From Ideonella paludis (lineage in GTDB: Bacteria; Pseudomonadota; Gammaproteobacteria; Burkholderiales; Burkholderiaceae_C), in assembly GCF_018069865.1 (NCBI RefSeq), contig NZ_JAGQDG010000002.1, positions 186,001-250,000 of the forward strand: DNA of 64,000 nt, read 5' to 3'. The translations under genes were made by a program, and so were the position numbers. How positions within the stretch are numbered: position 1 is the first letter of the stretch; each line of letters opens with the position of its first letter. A model generated the notes under the pieces. It had not been told where the DNA came from, did no database searches, and saw only the letters and a program-made list of their open reading frames with translations. Of the stretch, positions 21,016-32,803 are shown one piece after another.

Positions 21016-21915
21016 TCAGCGCCCAGAACGCAGGGCCAACACCTCATTGCTGGCCAAGGCCAGCAAGACCAGTGCGCCCCCCAACAAGACCGGCAGGCTG
21101 GGGGCCTCGCTGGCGCCCAGCCAGGTCCAGGCCACACCCATGATGACCTCCAGCAAACCCAGCAAAGCGGCCTCAGGGGCCTTCAGCACCTTGCCCGCCT
21201 TGACGGCCAAGACACAAGGGATGGCCAGTTGGGCCACGCCCAGAAAAGCCAGCAGGCCAATGTCGTGAGCGGAGGCCTTGAGCGGCCAGGCCAGTGGCAG
21301 CGTCAATAGCGCAGAGGCCACCGCACCCAGCAAAATCGCCGTGCTCATGTCGGCGGGCGCATCACCGCCCTGCTCTGCAGGCCTCGGCCCAGCGTGGTGC
21401 TGCAGCAAGGTCCACATCGCTGCGCCGGCCACCGGCACCGTCAAGGCCACCGCCATGCCCCACAGGTCTTGCGCACGGCCATTCAAGACCTCGTTGGCAA
21501 ACATGCCGGTGATGCCTAAGCCGGCAATGCCAATCGCCCACCAGGTGCGTGCGGGCAAACGCTGCTCCAGCCAGCCACGGGCCATCAAGGCGGTGAACAA
21601 AGGGGCCAAGGCCATGGTGATGAGCACGTGAGCCACCGTGGTCATGGTCAGCGCCACCATGAAGGCAGTGAACATGACCGTCCAGCACAGGCCGGAAGCC
21701 CACAGCACCGCCCCGCCGCGCCGCAAGCCGCGCCACAGCGCCCCCGGGCCCTGCAGCCAAGCCAGCAGGAACACCAGCGCGACGGCATTGCTGGCGCTGC
21801 GCCAGAAGGTCACCTCAAATGCCGCTGCGGCCTCCAGATGGCGTGTGACCACCCCGGCGATGCTCCAGAGAAAGGTCACCAGCAACATGGTGAGTGTGGC
21901 GCGGGCATGACTCAC
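21016..21915 (-). CDS. DMT-superfamily EamA transporter
   Basis: Inner-membrane drug/metabolite-type transporter of about 299 aa with ten predicted helices in two EamA repeats. It opens LLVTFLWSIAGVVTRHLE, and the second repeat ends with LLGLLEVIMGVAWTWLGASEAPS, both typical. The start is uncertain: GTG 21915 has GAGG at a good distance, while a TTG at 21945 gives ten more residues. Substrate cannot be told. It lies between typA and the crotonase gene on the same strand, without a clear functional link. Confidence 0.88.
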   Translation of the reverse strand: MSHARATLTMLLVTFLWSIAGVVTRHLEAAAAFEVTFWRSASNAVALVFLLAWLQGPGALWRGLRRGGAVLWASGLCWTVMFTAFMVALTMTTVAHVLITMALAPLFTALMARGWLEQRLPARTWWAIGIAGLGITGMFANEVLNGRAQDLWGMAVALTVPVAGAAMWTLLQHHAGPRPAEQGGDAPADMSTAILLGAVASALLTLPLAWPLKASAHDIGLLAFLGVAQLAIPCVLAVKAGKVLKAPEAALLGLLEVIMGVAWTWLGASEAPSLPVLLGGALVLLALASNEVLALRSGR

Positions 21916-21993
21916 GACTTCAGCCTCAGAAAGCGTATCGACCAAGAAAAAGCGACCCTGGTGGGCCGCTTTGAAAGGATCACCAAGCGGCGA

Positions 21994-23823
21994 TCAGCCT
22001 TCGGCGCGCGAAGCGCGCTTACGGTCATGCTCGGAGAGGTGGCGCTTGCGCAGACGCACCGACTTCGGTGTGATCTCGACCAATTCGTCGTCCTCGATGA
22101 ACTCGACACCGTACTCCAAGGTCAGGTCAATGGGCGGCGTGATCTTGACGGCGTCTTCCTTGCCCGAGACGCGGAAGTTGGTCAGCTGCTTGGTGCGGGT
22201 CGCGTTGACGACCAGGTCGTTGTCACGGCTGTGAATACCGACGATCATGCCTTCGTACACCGGGTCGCCAGCCTTCACGAACATGCGACCCCGGTCGTCC
22301 AACTTGCCCAGCGCGTAGGTGAAGATTTCGCCAGCGTCCATGCTGATCAGCACGCCGTTCTTGCGGCTGGCGATCTCGCCCTTGTAAGGCTCATAGCCGT
22401 CAAAAATGTTGCTGATCAGGCCCGAGCCGCGGGTCAGGTTCAAGAACTCATTGGAGAAGCCAATCAGGCCCCGCGCAGGGATGCGGTACTCCAGGCGCAC
22501 GCGGCCACGGCCGTCCGGCTCCATGTTCACCAGTTCGCCCTTGCGCTCACCCAGAGCTTGCATCACGCCGCCTTGGTGGGTTTCTTCCACGTCAGCCGTG
22601 ACCATTTCAATCGGCTCGCACTTCTCGCCGTTGATCTCTTGGAACACCACGCGCGGCTTGGAGACGGCCAGCTCATAGCCTTCGCGGCGCATGTTTTCCA
22701 GCAAGATGGTCAGGTGCAATTCGCCCCGACCAGAGACTTCAAAAATGCCGTCTTCCCCGGTTTCTTTGACGCGCAAGGCCACGTTGTGCTGCAGCTCTTT
22801 TTGCAGGCGATCCCAGATTTGGCGGCTGGTCACGAACTTGCCTTCACGGCCGGCCAGCGGGCTGGTGTTCACGCAGAAGTTCATGGTCAGGGTGGGCTCG
22901 TCCACCTTCAGCATGGGCAGCGGCTGTGGGTTGGCCGGGTCGGTCACGGTCACGCCAATGCCGATGTCCTCAATGCCGTTGATCAGCACGATGTCGCCCG
23001 GGCCGGCTTCGGTGACTTGCACGCGATCCAGGCCATGGAACTTCAGAACTTGGTTAATGCGTCCCTTGACGGCCTTGCCGTCCGGCCCTTCCATCACCAC
23101 CACGTCCATCGCCGGCTTGATGGTGCCCGTGCTGATGCGGCCCACGCCGATGCGACCCACGAAGGTGGAGTAGTCCAGCGAGGAGATTTGCAGCTGCAGC
23201 GGCGCATCAGCATCGCCCGCGTTGGGCGGCACATGCTTGAGCACGGTGTTGAACAGCGCGGACATGTCGGGGCCCCACTTCTCACCCGGAGCGCCCTCTT
23301 CCAGCGAGGTCCAACCGTTGATGCCCGAGGCATACACAACGGGGAAGTCCAACTGCTCGTCGGTGGCGCCGAGCTTGTCGAACAGATCGAACGCGGCGTT
23401 GATGACGGCATCAGGCTTGGCACCCGGCTTGTCCACCTTGTTGACCACGACGATGGGCTTCAGGCCCAAGGCCAAGGCCTTTTTGGTCACGAAGCGGGTT
23501 TGCGGCATCGGGCCTTCTTGCGCGTCAATCAGCAAGACCACGCCGTCGACCATGGACAAGGCGCGCTCGACTTCACCACCGAAGTCCGCGTGGCCCGGGG
23601 TGTCCACGATGTTGATGTGGGTGCCTTCCCAGCTCACCGCGCAGTTCTTGGCCAAGATGGTGATGCCGCGTTCTTTTTCGATGGCATTGCTGTCCATCAC
23701 GCAGTCGATGACTTTCTCGTGGTCAGCGAAAGTGCCGCTTTGGCGCAGCAGTTGGTCCACCAGCGTGGTTTTGCCGTGGTCCACGTGGGCAATGATGGCG
23801 ATGTTGCGAATCTGTCGGCTCAT
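21994..23823 (-). CDS. typA: Ribosome-associated GTPase TypA/BipA
   Basis: Translational GTPase of 609 aa, the family's normal length. The G domain has [12 protein letters not shown] (G1), RGITI (G2), [12 protein letters not shown] (G3) and NKVDKPGA (G4). EF-G-like domains II, III and V and a BipA-specific C-terminal domain with the basic [17 protein letters not shown] end follow. It assists ribosome assembly and stress adaptation. It follows truB by 22 bases and may share its transcript. Confidence 0.97.
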   Translation of the reverse strand: MSRQIRNIAIIAHVDHGKTTLVDQLLRQSGTFADHEKVIDCVMDSNAIEKERGITILAKNCAVSWEGTHINIVDTPGHADFGGEVERALSMVDGVVLLIDAQEGPMPQTRFVTKKALALGLKPIVVVNKVDKPGAKPDAVINAAFDLFDKLGATDEQLDFPVVYASGINGWTSLEEGAPGEKWGPDMSALFNTVLKHVPPNAGDADAPLQLQISSLDYSTFVGRIGVGRISTGTIKPAMDVVVMEGPDGKAVKGRINQVLKFHGLDRVQVTEAGPGDIVLINGIEDIGIGVTVTDPANPQPLPMLKVDEPTLTMNFCVNTSPLAGREGKFVTSRQIWDRLQKELQHNVALRVKETGEDGIFEVSGRGELHLTILLENMRREGYELAVSKPRVVFQEINGEKCEPIEMVTADVEETHQGGVMQALGERKGELVNMEPDGRGRVRLEYRIPARGLIGFSNEFLNLTRGSGLISNIFDGYEPYKGEIASRKNGVLISMDAGEIFTYALGKLDDRGRMFVKAGDPVYEGMIVGIHSRDNDLVVNATRTKQLTNFRVSGKEDAVKITPPIDLTLEYGVEFIEDDELVEITPKSVRLRKRHLSEHDRKRASRAEG

Positions 23824-23845
23824 GAGCGGCTCTCGAAGGAAAAAA

Positions 23846-24793
23846 TCAAAGGGTCAGCAGCGCCTGGACCTCAGTCGGACTGAGCAGGCGATCGGCGATC
23901 AACTCGCCGGCAGTGATGTGAGCACTGCCCAAAAAGGCAGTGGGTTCGGGGCCGTAAACGCGCACGGCCGGCGCATCCGGCTGCGCCACGCGGCGGCGCA
24001 AACCAGAAATGAATCGTCCCGCCTCTTCGGCGGCCAGGCGAACGGCCGGCCAATCGGCCACCAGCGCATCCGGTGGCCTCAGGTGGGCATCGCGTTGTTC
24101 TTCGGTCCAATCGGCCAGGGTCTCAAGCGTGACGGCCTCTGCAACGGTCAAAGGCCCGCTGCCAATGCGGCGCAAGCCCGCCAAGTGCGCCCCGCAGCCC
24201 AGGGCTTCACCCAGGTCTTCAGCCAGCGTGCGGATGTAAGTGCCCTTGCTGCAGCGAACAGTCAGACTCAACACATTCGCCTCAGCTTGCCAGCTGTTGA
24301 TGGCAATCTCGTGAATGGTCACTTGACGCGCGGCACGCTCCACCTCTAAACCTTGCCTGGCGTATTCGTACAACGGCTTGCCGTCCTTCTTCAGGGCCGA
24401 GTGCATGGGCGGCACTTGGGAGATCGGCCCCACAAAGCGCAGGCATGCCGCTTCGATGTCTTCGGCCGCGGCGCGCACAGGCCGCTCGTCAATGACATCA
24501 CCTTCCATGTCGCCGCCCACCCGGCGCTGGCCGAGTTGGACGGTGGCGACATAGGCCTTGTCGGCATCCAAGCTCACCTGAGAGAACTTGGTGGCGGCAC
24601 CAAAGCACAGCGGCAGCAGGCCGGAGGCCATGGGGTCCAGCGTGCCGGTGTGGCCCGCTTTCTCGGCACGAAACAGCCGTTTGACCTTTTGAAGCGCGTC
24701 GTTGCTGGACAAGCCCACCGGTTTATCGAGCAGCAGCACGCCGTGCACCGCGCGGCGGGGCACTCTGGGACGATGGGACGTGTTGGGCTTCAT
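23846..24793 (-). CDS. truB: tRNA pseudouridine(55) synthase TruB
   Basis: Makes pseudouridine 55 in the T-loop of tRNAs; 315 aa. The N-terminal catalytic domain has [14 protein letters not shown] and the motif-II aspartate in [29 protein letters not shown] and a C-terminal PUA-like extension follow. ATG 24793 is preferred over a GTG 15 bases earlier, although neither has a strong ribosome binding site. It lies 74 bases after rbfA, in the standard rbfA-truB order. Confidence 0.96.
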   Translation of the reverse strand: MKPNTSHRPRVPRRAVHGVLLLDKPVGLSSNDALQKVKRLFRAEKAGHTGTLDPMASGLLPLCFGAATKFSQVSLDADKAYVATVQLGQRRVGGDMEGDVIDERPVRAAAEDIEAACLRFVGPISQVPPMHSALKKDGKPLYEYARQGLEVERAARQVTIHEIAINSWQAEANVLSLTVRCSKGTYIRTLAEDLGEALGCGAHLAGLRRIGSGPLTVAEAVTLETLADWTEEQRDAHLRPPDALVADWPAVRLAAEEAGRFISGLRRRVAQPDAPAVRVYGPEPTAFLGSAHITAGELIADRLLSPTEVQALLTL

Positions 24794-24867
24794 GAACGAT
24801 GGGAGCACAGCAAGACAAGGCCAGTTCAGGGGCAGCGTTCGGGTCCGGACGCTGCACGACCATGAAC

Positions 24868-25230
24868 TCAGTCCTTGGCGCGGGTCGCGTTGGCTTTGTG
24901 GATCAAGGCGCTGAGGTCAGCAGCGCGTTCAATGGTTTTGTCGAACTTGAAATGCAGAGTGGGCACGGTGTGAATGGCCAAGCGCTTGAACAAGCCGTTG
25001 CGCACAAAGCCCGCCGCCTCATTCAGGGCAGTCTCTGACTCGATGGGATCACCGATCAGCAAGGAGAAAAACACCGTCGCGTGGGCATAGTCCGGCGTGA
25101 CTTCGACCGCATTGATGGTGGCCATGCCAATGCGCGGATCTTTCAAGTCGCGCACGAGCTCAGCCACATCGCGCTGGATCTGGTCCGCCACCCGAAAGCT
25201 GCGGTTGGGGATATTGCGTTTATGTCGCAT
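24868..25230 (-). CDS. rbfA: 30S ribosome-binding factor RbfA
   Basis: KH-fold assembly factor for 16S rRNA maturation, 120 aa. The opening [18 protein letters not shown] and the core [27 protein letters not shown] are diagnostic, and the C-terminus has [22 protein letters not shown] 25230 was chosen because the longer frame has no family similarity. A strong terminator lies between infB and this gene, which is unusual for this operon. Confidence 0.95.
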   Translation of the reverse strand: MRHKRNIPNRSFRVADQIQRDVAELVRDLKDPRIGMATINAVEVTPDYAHATVFFSLLIGDPIESETALNEAAGFVRNGLFKRLAIHTVPTLHFKFDKTIERAADLSALIHKANATRAKD

Positions 25231-25296
25231 AACAAGTTTCCAGAACGTCTGGGCCTTCCAACCTTGCCAAAACAAGGGGCTGCCAACTCAAGCAAA

Positions 25297-25322
25297 AAAC
25301 CCCGCCAAGCACGGCGGGGTTT
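25297..25322 (-). terminator. Rho-independent terminator between infB and rbfA
   Basis: On the minus strand AAACCCCGCC (25322-25313), loop GTGCTT, GGCGGGGTTT (25306-25297) and further T, giving a run of six. The 10-bp GC-rich stem starts about 24 bases after the infB stop. By structure it is among the strongest terminators in the window, placed inside an operon normally transcribed through. Confidence 0.88.
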
Positions 25323-25345
25323 CCCGGAGGGTGCAGCCTGGCGCC

Positions 25346-28261
25346 TTAGAGGGTCCGTGCCACTTCCTTGACTTCGAAGAACTCGAGTTGATCGCCCTCG
25401 GAGATGTCGTTGTAGTTCTTGAGTTTGATACCGCACTCGAAGCCTTCCTTGACTTCGCGCACGTCGTCTTTCAAGCGCTTCACCGAATCGACTTCGCCGG
25501 TGTAGATCACCACGTTGTCGCGCAGCAGGCGGAAGCGTGCGTTGCGGGTCACCATACCGTTGGTGATCATGCAACCTGCCACCGTGCCGATCTTGGAGGC
25601 GACAAACACCGTCCGGATCTCGGCCATACCGATGACTTCTTCCTTCTGCTCCGGCGCCAACATGCCGCCCATCGCTGCCTTCACCTCATCCACAGCGTCG
25701 TAGATGATGTTGTAGTAGCGCAGGTCAATGCCAGCATGCTCCGCCAGCTTACGAGCCTGAGCATCGGCACGGGTGTTGAAGCCGATGATGATGGCCTTGG
25801 AGGCGATCGCCAAGTTGACGTCCGACTCGCTGATGCCACCGACCGCTGCGTGAACGATCTGCACCTTGACTTCTTCGGTCGAGAGCTTGAGCAAGGACGA
25901 GGCCAGCGCTTCTTGCGAACCCTGCACATCGGCCTTGATGATCAAAGGCAAGGCCTGAGCAGCACCCTGGCCCATGTTCTCGAACATGTTTTCCAGCTTG
26001 GCGGCTTGGCGCTTGTTCAGCGTCACTTCGCGGTACTTGCCTTGACGGAAGGTGGCGATTTCACGCGCACGACGTTCGTCAGACAGAACCATGAAGTCGT
26101 CGCCAGCCTGCGGCACTTCGGTCAAACCTTGGATCTCCACCGGAATGGAGGGGCCTGCTTCAGCAATGTTCTTGCCGTCTTCGTCCAGCATGGCGCGCAC
26201 GCGGCCGAAGCTGGAGCCTGCCAAGATCACATCGCCACGCTTCAAAGTACCGGACTGGATCAGCACGCTGGCGACCGGGCCACGGCCCTTGTCCAGGCGC
26301 GCTTCAATCACGATGCCCTTGGCCATGGCTTCCACCGGCGCCTTCAACTCCAGCACTTCGGCCTGCAACAGCACCTGCTCCAGCAGATCGTCAATGCCTT
26401 GGCCCGTCTTGGAGGACACGCCCACGAAGGGTGAGTCACCACCGAAGTCTTCAGGCACGACCTCTTCGGCCACCAATTCGCTCTTGACGCGCTCAGGGTT
26501 CGAGTCGGGCTTGTCAATCTTGGTCATGGCCACGACGATGGGCACGCCCGCCGCCTTGGCATGGTGGATCGCTTCCTTGGTCTGTGGCATCACGCCGTCG
26601 TCGGCCGCCACCACCAGAATAACGATGTCGGTCGCCTTGGCGCCACGAGCACGCATGGCCGTGAAGGCCGCGTGACCCGGGGTGTCCAAGAAGGTGATCA
26701 TGCCGCGTGGCGTTTCCACGTGGTAGGCACCAATGTGCTGCGTAATGCCACCGGCCTCGCCAGCGGCCACACGGCTGCGACGGATGTAATCCAGCAGCGA
26801 GGTCTTGCCGTGGTCCACGTGGCCCATCACGGTCACCACAGGTGCGCGGGCCAGCGCTTCGCCAGAGGCCGCGGCTTGCTCCTCTTCCGAGAAGGCTTCG
26901 GGGTCGTCCAGCTTGGCGGCCAGCGCCTTGTGGCCCATTTCTTCCACGACGATCATCGCGGTTTCTTGGTCCAACTGCTGGTTGATGGTGACCATCTGGC
27001 CCAGCTTCATCAATTGCTTGATGACCTCGCTGGCCTTGACCGCCATCTTGTGGGCCAGATCAGCCACCGAGATGGTTTCTGGCACGTGCACTTCTTGCAC
27101 CACCGGTTCGGTCGGTGCTTGGAAGTTGGAGTTCTGCTGATCGCGTGAATCACCACGACGGCCGCCTCGCGGGGCCTTCCAGCCGGCGCGGCCAGCGTTG
27201 GCGTCGGTGCGGCCACCCTTGGTGGGCGTGGGGCCGCCCCGCTTCTTGGCTTCATCGGCCCAGCTGGACGACAACTTCTCGGACTTGACCGACTTCTTGT
27301 CGCCAGGCTTGGCCGGGGCGCCAGGCGCCGCAACCGGCGCAGGTGCGCCTGCCACAGGCTTGGCCTTGTGAATGGTGCCCTTGATGCCTTCCTTGGGCTC
27401 GACGGGCTTGGGCTCTTCGGGCTTCTTGGCGACCATGACCTTGCTCTTGCGAGCCATCATGTCGCGAATGGCCGAAGCCTCTGCCTCGGCAGCCTTGCGG
27501 CGACGCTCCAGGTCAGCCGCACGCTTCTGCTCTTCGGCCTCGCTCTCGCCGGCCTTCACCACGCGCAGCACGGGTTTTGGGGCCTCCTTGGGCGGCTCCG
27601 CCACAGGGGCTGGCGCCGGTGCAGGCACAGGTGCTGGAGCGGGCGCAGCCGCATCCGCAGGCGCCTTCTTGGCGGCCGCGGCCGCAGCCTTGGCCAGCGC
27701 CGCAGCCGCTTCGGCGGCCGCGGCTTCAGCCGCTGCCTTGGCGGCAGCGGCTTCTGCGGCTGCCTTTTCGGCGGCTTCGCGGTCACGGCGTTCTTGCTCT
27801 TCGCGCTCTTCACGCAAACGGCGCTTTTCAGCCAGCTCTTCTTCTTGGCGACGGATTTGTTCGGCTTGTTGACGGGCCTCTTCTTCGCGACGGGCCAACT
27901 CGGCTTCGTCAACCTGAGGCTCGTCAGACTCGTGCTCCATCTCGGCGCCAGCCGGCGCGTCATCGCGCTTGACGAAAACGCGCTTCTTGCGCACTTCGAC
28001 CTGGATGGTGCGCGCCTTGCCGCTGGCGTCAGCCTGCTTGATCTCGCTGGTGGACTTGCGGGTCAGGGTGATCTTCTTACGATCGCCGCCTGTGGTGCCA
28101 TGCGAGGTGCGGAGGTAGTCCAAAAGGCGTTCTTTGTCCGATTCAGTCAGCGAATCGTCCGGCGAACTCTTGGCGACGCCGGCCGACTGCAACTGTTCCA
28201 GCAGTGTTGCAGCGGGGCGATTCAGCTCCGTTGCCAGTTGAGCGACGGTGGTCACTGCCAT
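25346..28261 (-). CDS. infB: Translation initiation factor IF-2
   Basis: GTPase that places initiator tRNA on the 30S subunit; 971 aa, long as in other betaproteobacteria. The N-terminal IF2_N domain (1-50) is followed by a basic region, a long charged coil, an almost pure Ala run (about 165-205) and a Pro-Ala hinge (about 205-225), then a second IF2_N-like domain (about 390-445). The G domain (about 470-640) has [20 protein letters not shown] and TKIDKPD. Domains II, III and IV are complete, ending [12 protein letters not shown]. It lies 53 bases after nusA. Confidence 0.98.
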   Translation of the reverse strand: MAVTTVAQLATELNRPAATLLEQLQSAGVAKSSPDDSLTESDKERLLDYLRTSHGTTGGDRKKITLTRKSTSEIKQADASGKARTIQVEVRKKRVFVKRDDAPAGAEMEHESDEPQVDEAELARREEEARQQAEQIRRQEEELAEKRRLREEREEQERRDREAAEKAAAEAAAAKAAAEAAAAEAAAALAKAAAAAAKKAPADAAAPAPAPVPAPAPAPVAEPPKEAPKPVLRVVKAGESEAEEQKRAADLERRRKAAEAEASAIRDMMARKSKVMVAKKPEEPKPVEPKEGIKGTIHKAKPVAGAPAPVAAPGAPAKPGDKKSVKSEKLSSSWADEAKKRGGPTPTKGGRTDANAGRAGWKAPRGGRRGDSRDQQNSNFQAPTEPVVQEVHVPETISVADLAHKMAVKASEVIKQLMKLGQMVTINQQLDQETAMIVVEEMGHKALAAKLDDPEAFSEEEQAAASGEALARAPVVTVMGHVDHGKTSLLDYIRRSRVAAGEAGGITQHIGAYHVETPRGMITFLDTPGHAAFTAMRARGAKATDIVILVVAADDGVMPQTKEAIHHAKAAGVPIVVAMTKIDKPDSNPERVKSELVAEEVVPEDFGGDSPFVGVSSKTGQGIDDLLEQVLLQAEVLELKAPVEAMAKGIVIEARLDKGRGPVASVLIQSGTLKRGDVILAGSSFGRVRAMLDEDGKNIAEAGPSIPVEIQGLTEVPQAGDDFMVLSDERRAREIATFRQGKYREVTLNKRQAAKLENMFENMGQGAAQALPLIIKADVQGSQEALASSLLKLSTEEVKVQIVHAAVGGISESDVNLAIASKAIIIGFNTRADAQARKLAEHAGIDLRYYNIIYDAVDEVKAAMGGMLAPEQKEEVIGMAEIRTVFVASKIGTVAGCMITNGMVTRNARFRLLRDNVVIYTGEVDSVKRLKDDVREVKEGFECGIKLKNYNDISEGDQLEFFEVKEVARTL

Positions 28262-28314
28262 GCTTTAATTTCCTTGATCTTGATGCCGTGTGCGTGGTGT
28301 GCGAGGGGCCGTGT

Positions 28315-29790
28315 TCAGTTGAACCAGTGCTCACGCGCCTTCATGATGAGGGCCTTGGCTTGTGCCTCATCCACGCCGGTCATCTCGACCAGTTCATCGA
28401 CTGCCAAATCAGCCAGATCGTCGCGGGTGTGAATCCCGCCATCGGCCAGTTTGCCAATCACATCGTGATTCAGGCCTTCGAGGTCGCGCAGGTCCTGCGA
28501 GACTTCATCGACCTTTTCTTCACGGGCGATTTCCATGGTCAGCAGGGCATCCTTGGCGCGGTTGCGCAGCTCCGTGACCGTGTCTTCATCAAAGCCTTCG
28601 ATCTCCAGCATCTCCTGCAGGGGAACGTAAGCCACTTCTTCCAAGCTGGTGAAGCCTTCGTCGATCAGCAGATCGGCAACCTCAGCATCCACATCCAGCT
28701 TGTCGACGAAGAGCTTGCGGATTGAGCCCGACTCTTCGGCTTGCTTGGCGGCGGACTCTTCAGCCGTCATGATGTTGATGCGCCAGCCCGTCAGCTCGGA
28801 CGCCAGGCGCACGTTCTGACCACCACGGCCAATCGCGATGGCGAGGTTTTCCTCGTCCACCACCACATCCATGGCATGCTTTTCTTCATCGACCACGATG
28901 GACTGAACATTGGCCGGTGCCAAGGCACCAATCACAAACTGTGCGGGGTCCTCAGACCACAACACAATGTCCACGCGCTCGCCCGCGAGCTCATTGGTCA
29001 CCGCCGTGACGCGCGAGCCGCGCACGCCAACGCAGGTGCCGATGGGGTCAACACGCTTGTCGTGCGAAATCACAGCGATCTTGGCGCGGGAGCCGCTGTC
29101 GCGGGCGCAGCTCTTGATCTCCAGCAGACCCTGCTCGATCTCAGGCACCTCTTGCGCAAACAACTCGACCATGAAGCCCGGCGCTGAGCGCGAGAGCATG
29201 ATCTGAGGGCCGCGCGCAGCGGTGTCGATGCCGGCGATGAAGGCACGCACGCGGTCGCCTGAGCGCAGGTTCTCTTTAGAGATCATCTCGCTGCGCTTGA
29301 GGCGGCCCTCAATGCGGCCAGACTCGACAATGACATCACCCTTGTCCAAGCGCTTGACGGTGCCCACGAAAATCTTCTCGCCGCGCGAGAGGAAGTCGTT
29401 GAGCAACTGCTCGCGCTCGGCGTCCCGGATCTTTTGCAAGATGACCTGCTTGGCCGCTTGCGCGCCAATGCGGCCGATAGGCACGGACTCCATGCCCTCT
29501 TCGATGTGGTCGTCCACCTCGATATCGGGAATCTGCTCTTTGGCTTCAAACAGCAGAATTTCCGCATCAGGAATCTGCAAACCCGCTTCGTCCGGCACCA
29601 CATGCCAGCGACGGAAGGTTTCATACTCGCCAGTATCCCGGTCGATGGCGACACGGATATCTACCTCGCCGCCATGCAGCTTCTTGGTCGCAGAAGCCAG
29701 CGCCGATTCAACGGCTGCGAACACCACATCGCGATCAACGCTCTTTTCGCGCGAGATCGCATCCACCAACATGAGCATTTCGCGGTTCAT
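28315..29790 (-). CDS. nusA: Transcription termination/antitermination factor NusA
   Basis: RNA polymerase-binding factor of 491 aa. The N-terminal domain (1-130) begins [21 protein letters not shown]. An S1 domain (about 135-200), KH domains with [15 protein letters not shown] and [15 protein letters not shown], and two C-terminal acidic repeats near 370-490 (for example [16 protein letters not shown]) follow. The start overlaps the rimP stop by four bases (ATGA). Central gene of rimP-nusA-infB. Confidence 0.98.
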   Translation of the reverse strand: MNREMLMLVDAISREKSVDRDVVFAAVESALASATKKLHGGEVDIRVAIDRDTGEYETFRRWHVVPDEAGLQIPDAEILLFEAKEQIPDIEVDDHIEEGMESVPIGRIGAQAAKQVILQKIRDAEREQLLNDFLSRGEKIFVGTVKRLDKGDVIVESGRIEGRLKRSEMISKENLRSGDRVRAFIAGIDTAARGPQIMLSRSAPGFMVELFAQEVPEIEQGLLEIKSCARDSGSRAKIAVISHDKRVDPIGTCVGVRGSRVTAVTNELAGERVDIVLWSEDPAQFVIGALAPANVQSIVVDEEKHAMDVVVDEENLAIAIGRGGQNVRLASELTGWRINIMTAEESAAKQAEESGSIRKLFVDKLDVDAEVADLLIDEGFTSLEEVAYVPLQEMLEIEGFDEDTVTELRNRAKDALLTMEIAREEKVDEVSQDLRDLEGLNHDVIGKLADGGIHTRDDLADLAVDELVEMTGVDEAQAKALIMKAREHWFN

Positions 29791-30341
29791 TCTTCTTGAC
29801 CTCCGTCATCTTGGTTGCCAGCCGCTGTGTCTTCAGCAGCGGGAGCGCCCTTGCCACGGCGCCCCTTGAAATCGAGCACAGGCACCAGCCGTGCTTCACG
29901 AACTTCGTCAAAGGCGAAATTCAGCACCTGGTCGGCCTTGCCATCGTTGAAATGCAGCGTCCAGCCCTCGCCAGACTCAGCGGCCTGCAATTGGCCTTGA
30001 TACTTCTTGCGCCCCTGGAAGGGCAGCTTGAGCGTGATTTGCACCAACTCGCCCAAGAAGCGCGCATAGTGCTCCGGGGTCTTCAGCGGCCGGTCCAAAC
30101 CAGGCGAAGACACTTCCAAGCGAGCGTAATCAGCGCCCTCCACTTCCAGCACGTACTGGAGTTGACGGGTGACCACTTCGCAATCTTCAACGATCACGAA
30201 CTCTTGGCCGCCAGTGGGGTAAACAGTGCCAGGGATGCGGTCGATAGTGACGCGCAGCAACCCGCCCGCGGCACGTTCGATGTCCACGAGCTCGTAGCTC
30301 AATCCGGTGACCGTCCTCTCGACGGTTTGATTCAAACTCAT
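29787..30341 (-). CDS. rimP: Ribosome maturation factor RimP
   Basis: 16S assembly factor of 184 aa. The N-terminal domain has YELVDIERA and LRVTIDR, the central region has [20 protein letters not shown] (the RimP signature), and an SH3-like C-terminal domain follows. ATG 30341 (MSLNQTVER) is preferred over an in-frame GTG-type start 18 bases upstream. The C-terminus has a low-complexity tail of about 25 residues rich in Gly, Ala, Asp and Gln. First gene of the operon, divergent from fabI. Confidence 0.95.
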   Translation of the reverse strand: MSLNQTVERTVTGLSYELVDIERAAGGLLRVTIDRIPGTVYPTGGQEFVIVEDCEVVTRQLQYVLEVEGADYARLEVSSPGLDRPLKTPEHYARFLGELVQITLKLPFQGRKKYQGQLQAAESGEGWTLHFNDGKADQVLNFAFDEVREARLVPVLDFKGRRGKGAPAAEDTAAGNQDDGGQEE

Positions 30342-30488
30342 TAAAAACGGGTCGCGCAAAAAAAATGGGCTGGATGAATCCGCCCAAGTAATGGAATTCT
30401 AGCGAAGCGCTGATTGTAGCCCGTGGCATGGCCTCCAGCAAGATGGCGTGCGAGAATCCTGCTTGAATCAACAGAATCTGGAGATGGC

Positions 30489-31274
30489 ATGGGATTTCTC
30501 GCTGGTAAGCGCCTCTTGATCACAGGCGTGCTGAACAACCGCTCTATCGCCTATGGCATTGCCAAGGCTTGTCACCGCGAAGGTGCCGAGTTGGCTTTCA
30601 GCTACCAAGGTGAGCGCTTCAAAGACCGGATCACCGACACCGCTGCAGAGTTTGGCTCCAAACTCGTTTTTGAGTGCGACGTGTCGGACGATGCGCAGAT
30701 CGAGCGCATGTTTGCCCAGTTGGGTGAGCACTGGGATCAGTTTGATGGCTTTGTCCACGCGATCGCATTTGCACCGCGTGAAGCCATTGCCGGGGACTTC
30801 TTGGATGGCCTGACGCGCGAGAACTTCCGGATCGCCCACGACATCTCGTCCTATAGCTTTCCGGCCATGGCCAAAGCGTCAGTCAATATGCTGCGCCCCG
30901 GCGCTTCGCTGCTGACCCTGAGCTATTTGGGCGCCGTGAAGTACGTGCCAAATTACAACACCATGGGTCTGGCCAAGGCCTCCTTGGAAGCTGGCGTGCG
31001 TTTCTTGGCGCAAAGCTTGGGCGCCAAGGGTGTGCGGGTCAATGGCATCTCTGCGGGTCCGATCAAGACTTTGGCAGCATCAGGCATCAAAGACTTTGGC
31101 AAGCTGTTGGGCGAGTTTGCGGCTGCAGCACCCATTCGTCGCTCCATCACCATCGACGACGTCGGCAATGCTGCCGCCTTCTTGCTGTCCGACTTGGCCA
31201 GCGGGGTGAGCGCTGAGATCATGTACGTGGACGGTGGATTCAGCCAAGTCGCGATGGCCGCACTGGAATCCTGA
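30489..31274 (+). CDS. fabI: Enoyl-[acyl-carrier-protein] reductase (NADH) FabI
   Basis: Reduces trans-2-enoyl-ACP in the last step of each fatty-acid elongation cycle; 261 aa. Rossmann opening with [31 protein letters not shown], and the catalytic Tyr and Lys in [13 protein letters not shown], followed by [17 protein letters not shown] 30489 has GGAGA just upstream and matches the family start MGFLAGK. It is transcribed alone, divergent from rimP, and ends at a strong terminator. Confidence 0.97.
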   Translation: MGFLAGKRLLITGVLNNRSIAYGIAKACHREGAELAFSYQGERFKDRITDTAAEFGSKLVFECDVSDDAQIERMFAQLGEHWDQFDGFVHAIAFAPREAIAGDFLDGLTRENFRIAHDISSYSFPAMAKASVNMLRPGASLLTLSYLGAVKYVPNYNTMGLAKASLEAGVRFLAQSLGAKGVRVNGISAGPIKTLAASGIKDFGKLLGEFAAAAPIRRSITIDDVGNAAAFLLSDLASGVSAEIMYVDGGFSQVAMAALES

Positions 31275-31310
31275 GCCTCTGAACCTGCGGCTGCCGCAGC
31301 CGCACAAAGA

Positions 31311-31340
31311 AAAAGCCCCGAGCACGCTCGGGGCTTTTTT
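31311..31340. terminator. Terminator between convergent fabI and aceA
   Basis: GCCCCGAGC (31315-31323) pairs with GCTCGGGGC (31326-31334), flanked by four or more A on the left and six T on the right. It would stop fabI transcription and, being A/T-symmetric, aceA transcription from the other side too. It lies about 40 bases after the fabI stop. Confidence 0.9.
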
Positions 31341-31423
31341 GTTCCCGCGTTGCAGGCGGGCTCATCTCCTCACCTCCTGGTGCACGCGCAGACTCACGGA
31401 GCCGGCGCGCGCACTCAGAAAGA

Positions 31424-32722
31424 TCAGCCGTGCTTCTTGTCGAAGAACTGTTCGTCTTCGGTCGAGCCCTTCAAAGCGGCCGTTGAAGCTTCGCGCTCGA
31501 TGGTCGTGGTGACGGAGTCGAAGTAACCCGTACCCACTTCGCGCTGGTGCTTCACAGCGGTGAAGCCGCGCTCTGCAGCAGCGAATTCGGCTTCTTGCAG
31601 CTCCACGAAGGCGCTCATGTTGTTGCGAGCGTAGCCGTAGGCCAGGTTGAACATCGAGTAGTTCAGGCTGTGGAAGCCGGCCAAGGTGATGAACTGGAAC
31701 TTGTAACCCATGGCGCCCAACTCGCGCTGGAACTTGGCGATGGTGGCATCGTCCAGGTTCTTCTTCCAGTTGAAGGAAGGCGAGCAGTTGTAAGCCAGCA
31801 GCTTGCCGGGGAACTTGGCGTGGATGGCGTCAGCGAAAGCCTTGGCAAAGGCCAGGTCAGGCTTGCCGGTTTCGCACCAGATCATGTCGGCGTAGGGGGC
31901 GTAAGCCAAGCCACGGCTGATGGCTTGATCCAGGCCGTTCTTGGTGCGGTAGAAACCTTCCACGGTGCGCTCGCCCGTGCAGAAAGGCTTGTCGTTGTCG
32001 TCGATGTCGCTGGTAACCAAGTCGCCCGCTTCAGCGTCGGTACGAGCCAACAGCACGGTGGGCGTGCCCATCACGTCAGCAGCCAAACGAGCCGCCACCA
32101 ACTTGGCCACAGCTTCGCGGGTCGGCACCAACACCTTGCCACCCATGTGGCCACACTTCTTGGCAGCAGCCAATTGGTCTTCGAAGTGGACGCCAGCTGC
32201 ACCCGCTTCAATCATGGCCTTCATCAGCTCAAATGCGTTCAGCACGCCGCCGAAGCCGGCTTCAGCGTCAGCCACGATGGGCGCGAAGAAATCGGTGTCG
32301 TTCTTGCCTTCGGACCACTGAATCTCGTCAGCGCGCTTGAAGGTCGCGTTGATCTTCTTGACGACCTTTGGCACCGAGTCCACAGAGTACAGGGACTGGT
32401 CAGGGTACATCTCGCCGTTGCTGTTGGCGTCACCCGCCACTTGCCAGCCCGACAAGTAAATGGCCTTCAAGCCAGCCTTGACTTGCTGCATGGCTTGGTT
32501 GCCAGTCAAAGCACCCAGCGCATTGATGAAGGGCTCGGTGTTGACCAAGTTCCACAGCTTTTCGGCGCCACGCTGGGCCAGGGTGTGTTCAATCTTCAGC
32601 GAGCCACGCAGGCGCACCACGTCAGCGGCGGTATAGCCACGGGTGATGCCCTTCCAACGGGGGTTCTCGGCCCAGTCTTTTTCGAGGGCGGCGATTTGCT
32701 GTTCGCGGGTCTGTGCAGTCAT
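31424..32722 (-). CDS. aceA: Isocitrate lyase
   Basis: Cleaves isocitrate to glyoxylate and succinate in the glyoxylate bypass, allowing growth on acetate and fatty acids; 432 aa. The active-site signature KKCGHMGGK has Cys190. [16 protein letters not shown] and the SFNWKKN loop also fit. ATG 32722 follows AAGGAGCCTCTC. The C-terminus has a short KKHG end. No malate synthase gene is adjacent. Its promoter region contains a perfect 20-bp palindrome, so expression is likely repressor-controlled. Confidence 0.97.
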   Translation of the reverse strand: MTAQTREQQIAALEKDWAENPRWKGITRGYTAADVVRLRGSLKIEHTLAQRGAEKLWNLVNTEPFINALGALTGNQAMQQVKAGLKAIYLSGWQVAGDANSNGEMYPDQSLYSVDSVPKVVKKINATFKRADEIQWSEGKNDTDFFAPIVADAEAGFGGVLNAFELMKAMIEAGAAGVHFEDQLAAAKKCGHMGGKVLVPTREAVAKLVAARLAADVMGTPTVLLARTDAEAGDLVTSDIDDNDKPFCTGERTVEGFYRTKNGLDQAISRGLAYAPYADMIWCETGKPDLAFAKAFADAIHAKFPGKLLAYNCSPSFNWKKNLDDATIAKFQRELGAMGYKFQFITLAGFHSLNYSMFNLAYGYARNNMSAFVELQEAEFAAAERGFTAVKHQREVGTGYFDSVTTTIEREASTAALKGSTEDEQFFDKKHG

Positions 32723-32803
32723 GAGAGGCTCCTTGCAGGTCAATGGAAACAAGCGATGAAACTGAGGCATAGCGTACGCCGAGTGCTGCCCGATGGAAAG
32801 ACT

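Noticed and set aside
21628-23883. Open frame of about 750 codons antisense to typA
   Set aside because: Opposite-strand shadow of typA and the EamA gene with no recognisable motif.
27590-27790. Tandem DNA repeat or CRISPR-like array
   Set aside because: The repetitiveness comes from Ala and Pro codons of the IF-2 linker; units vary and there are no spacers.
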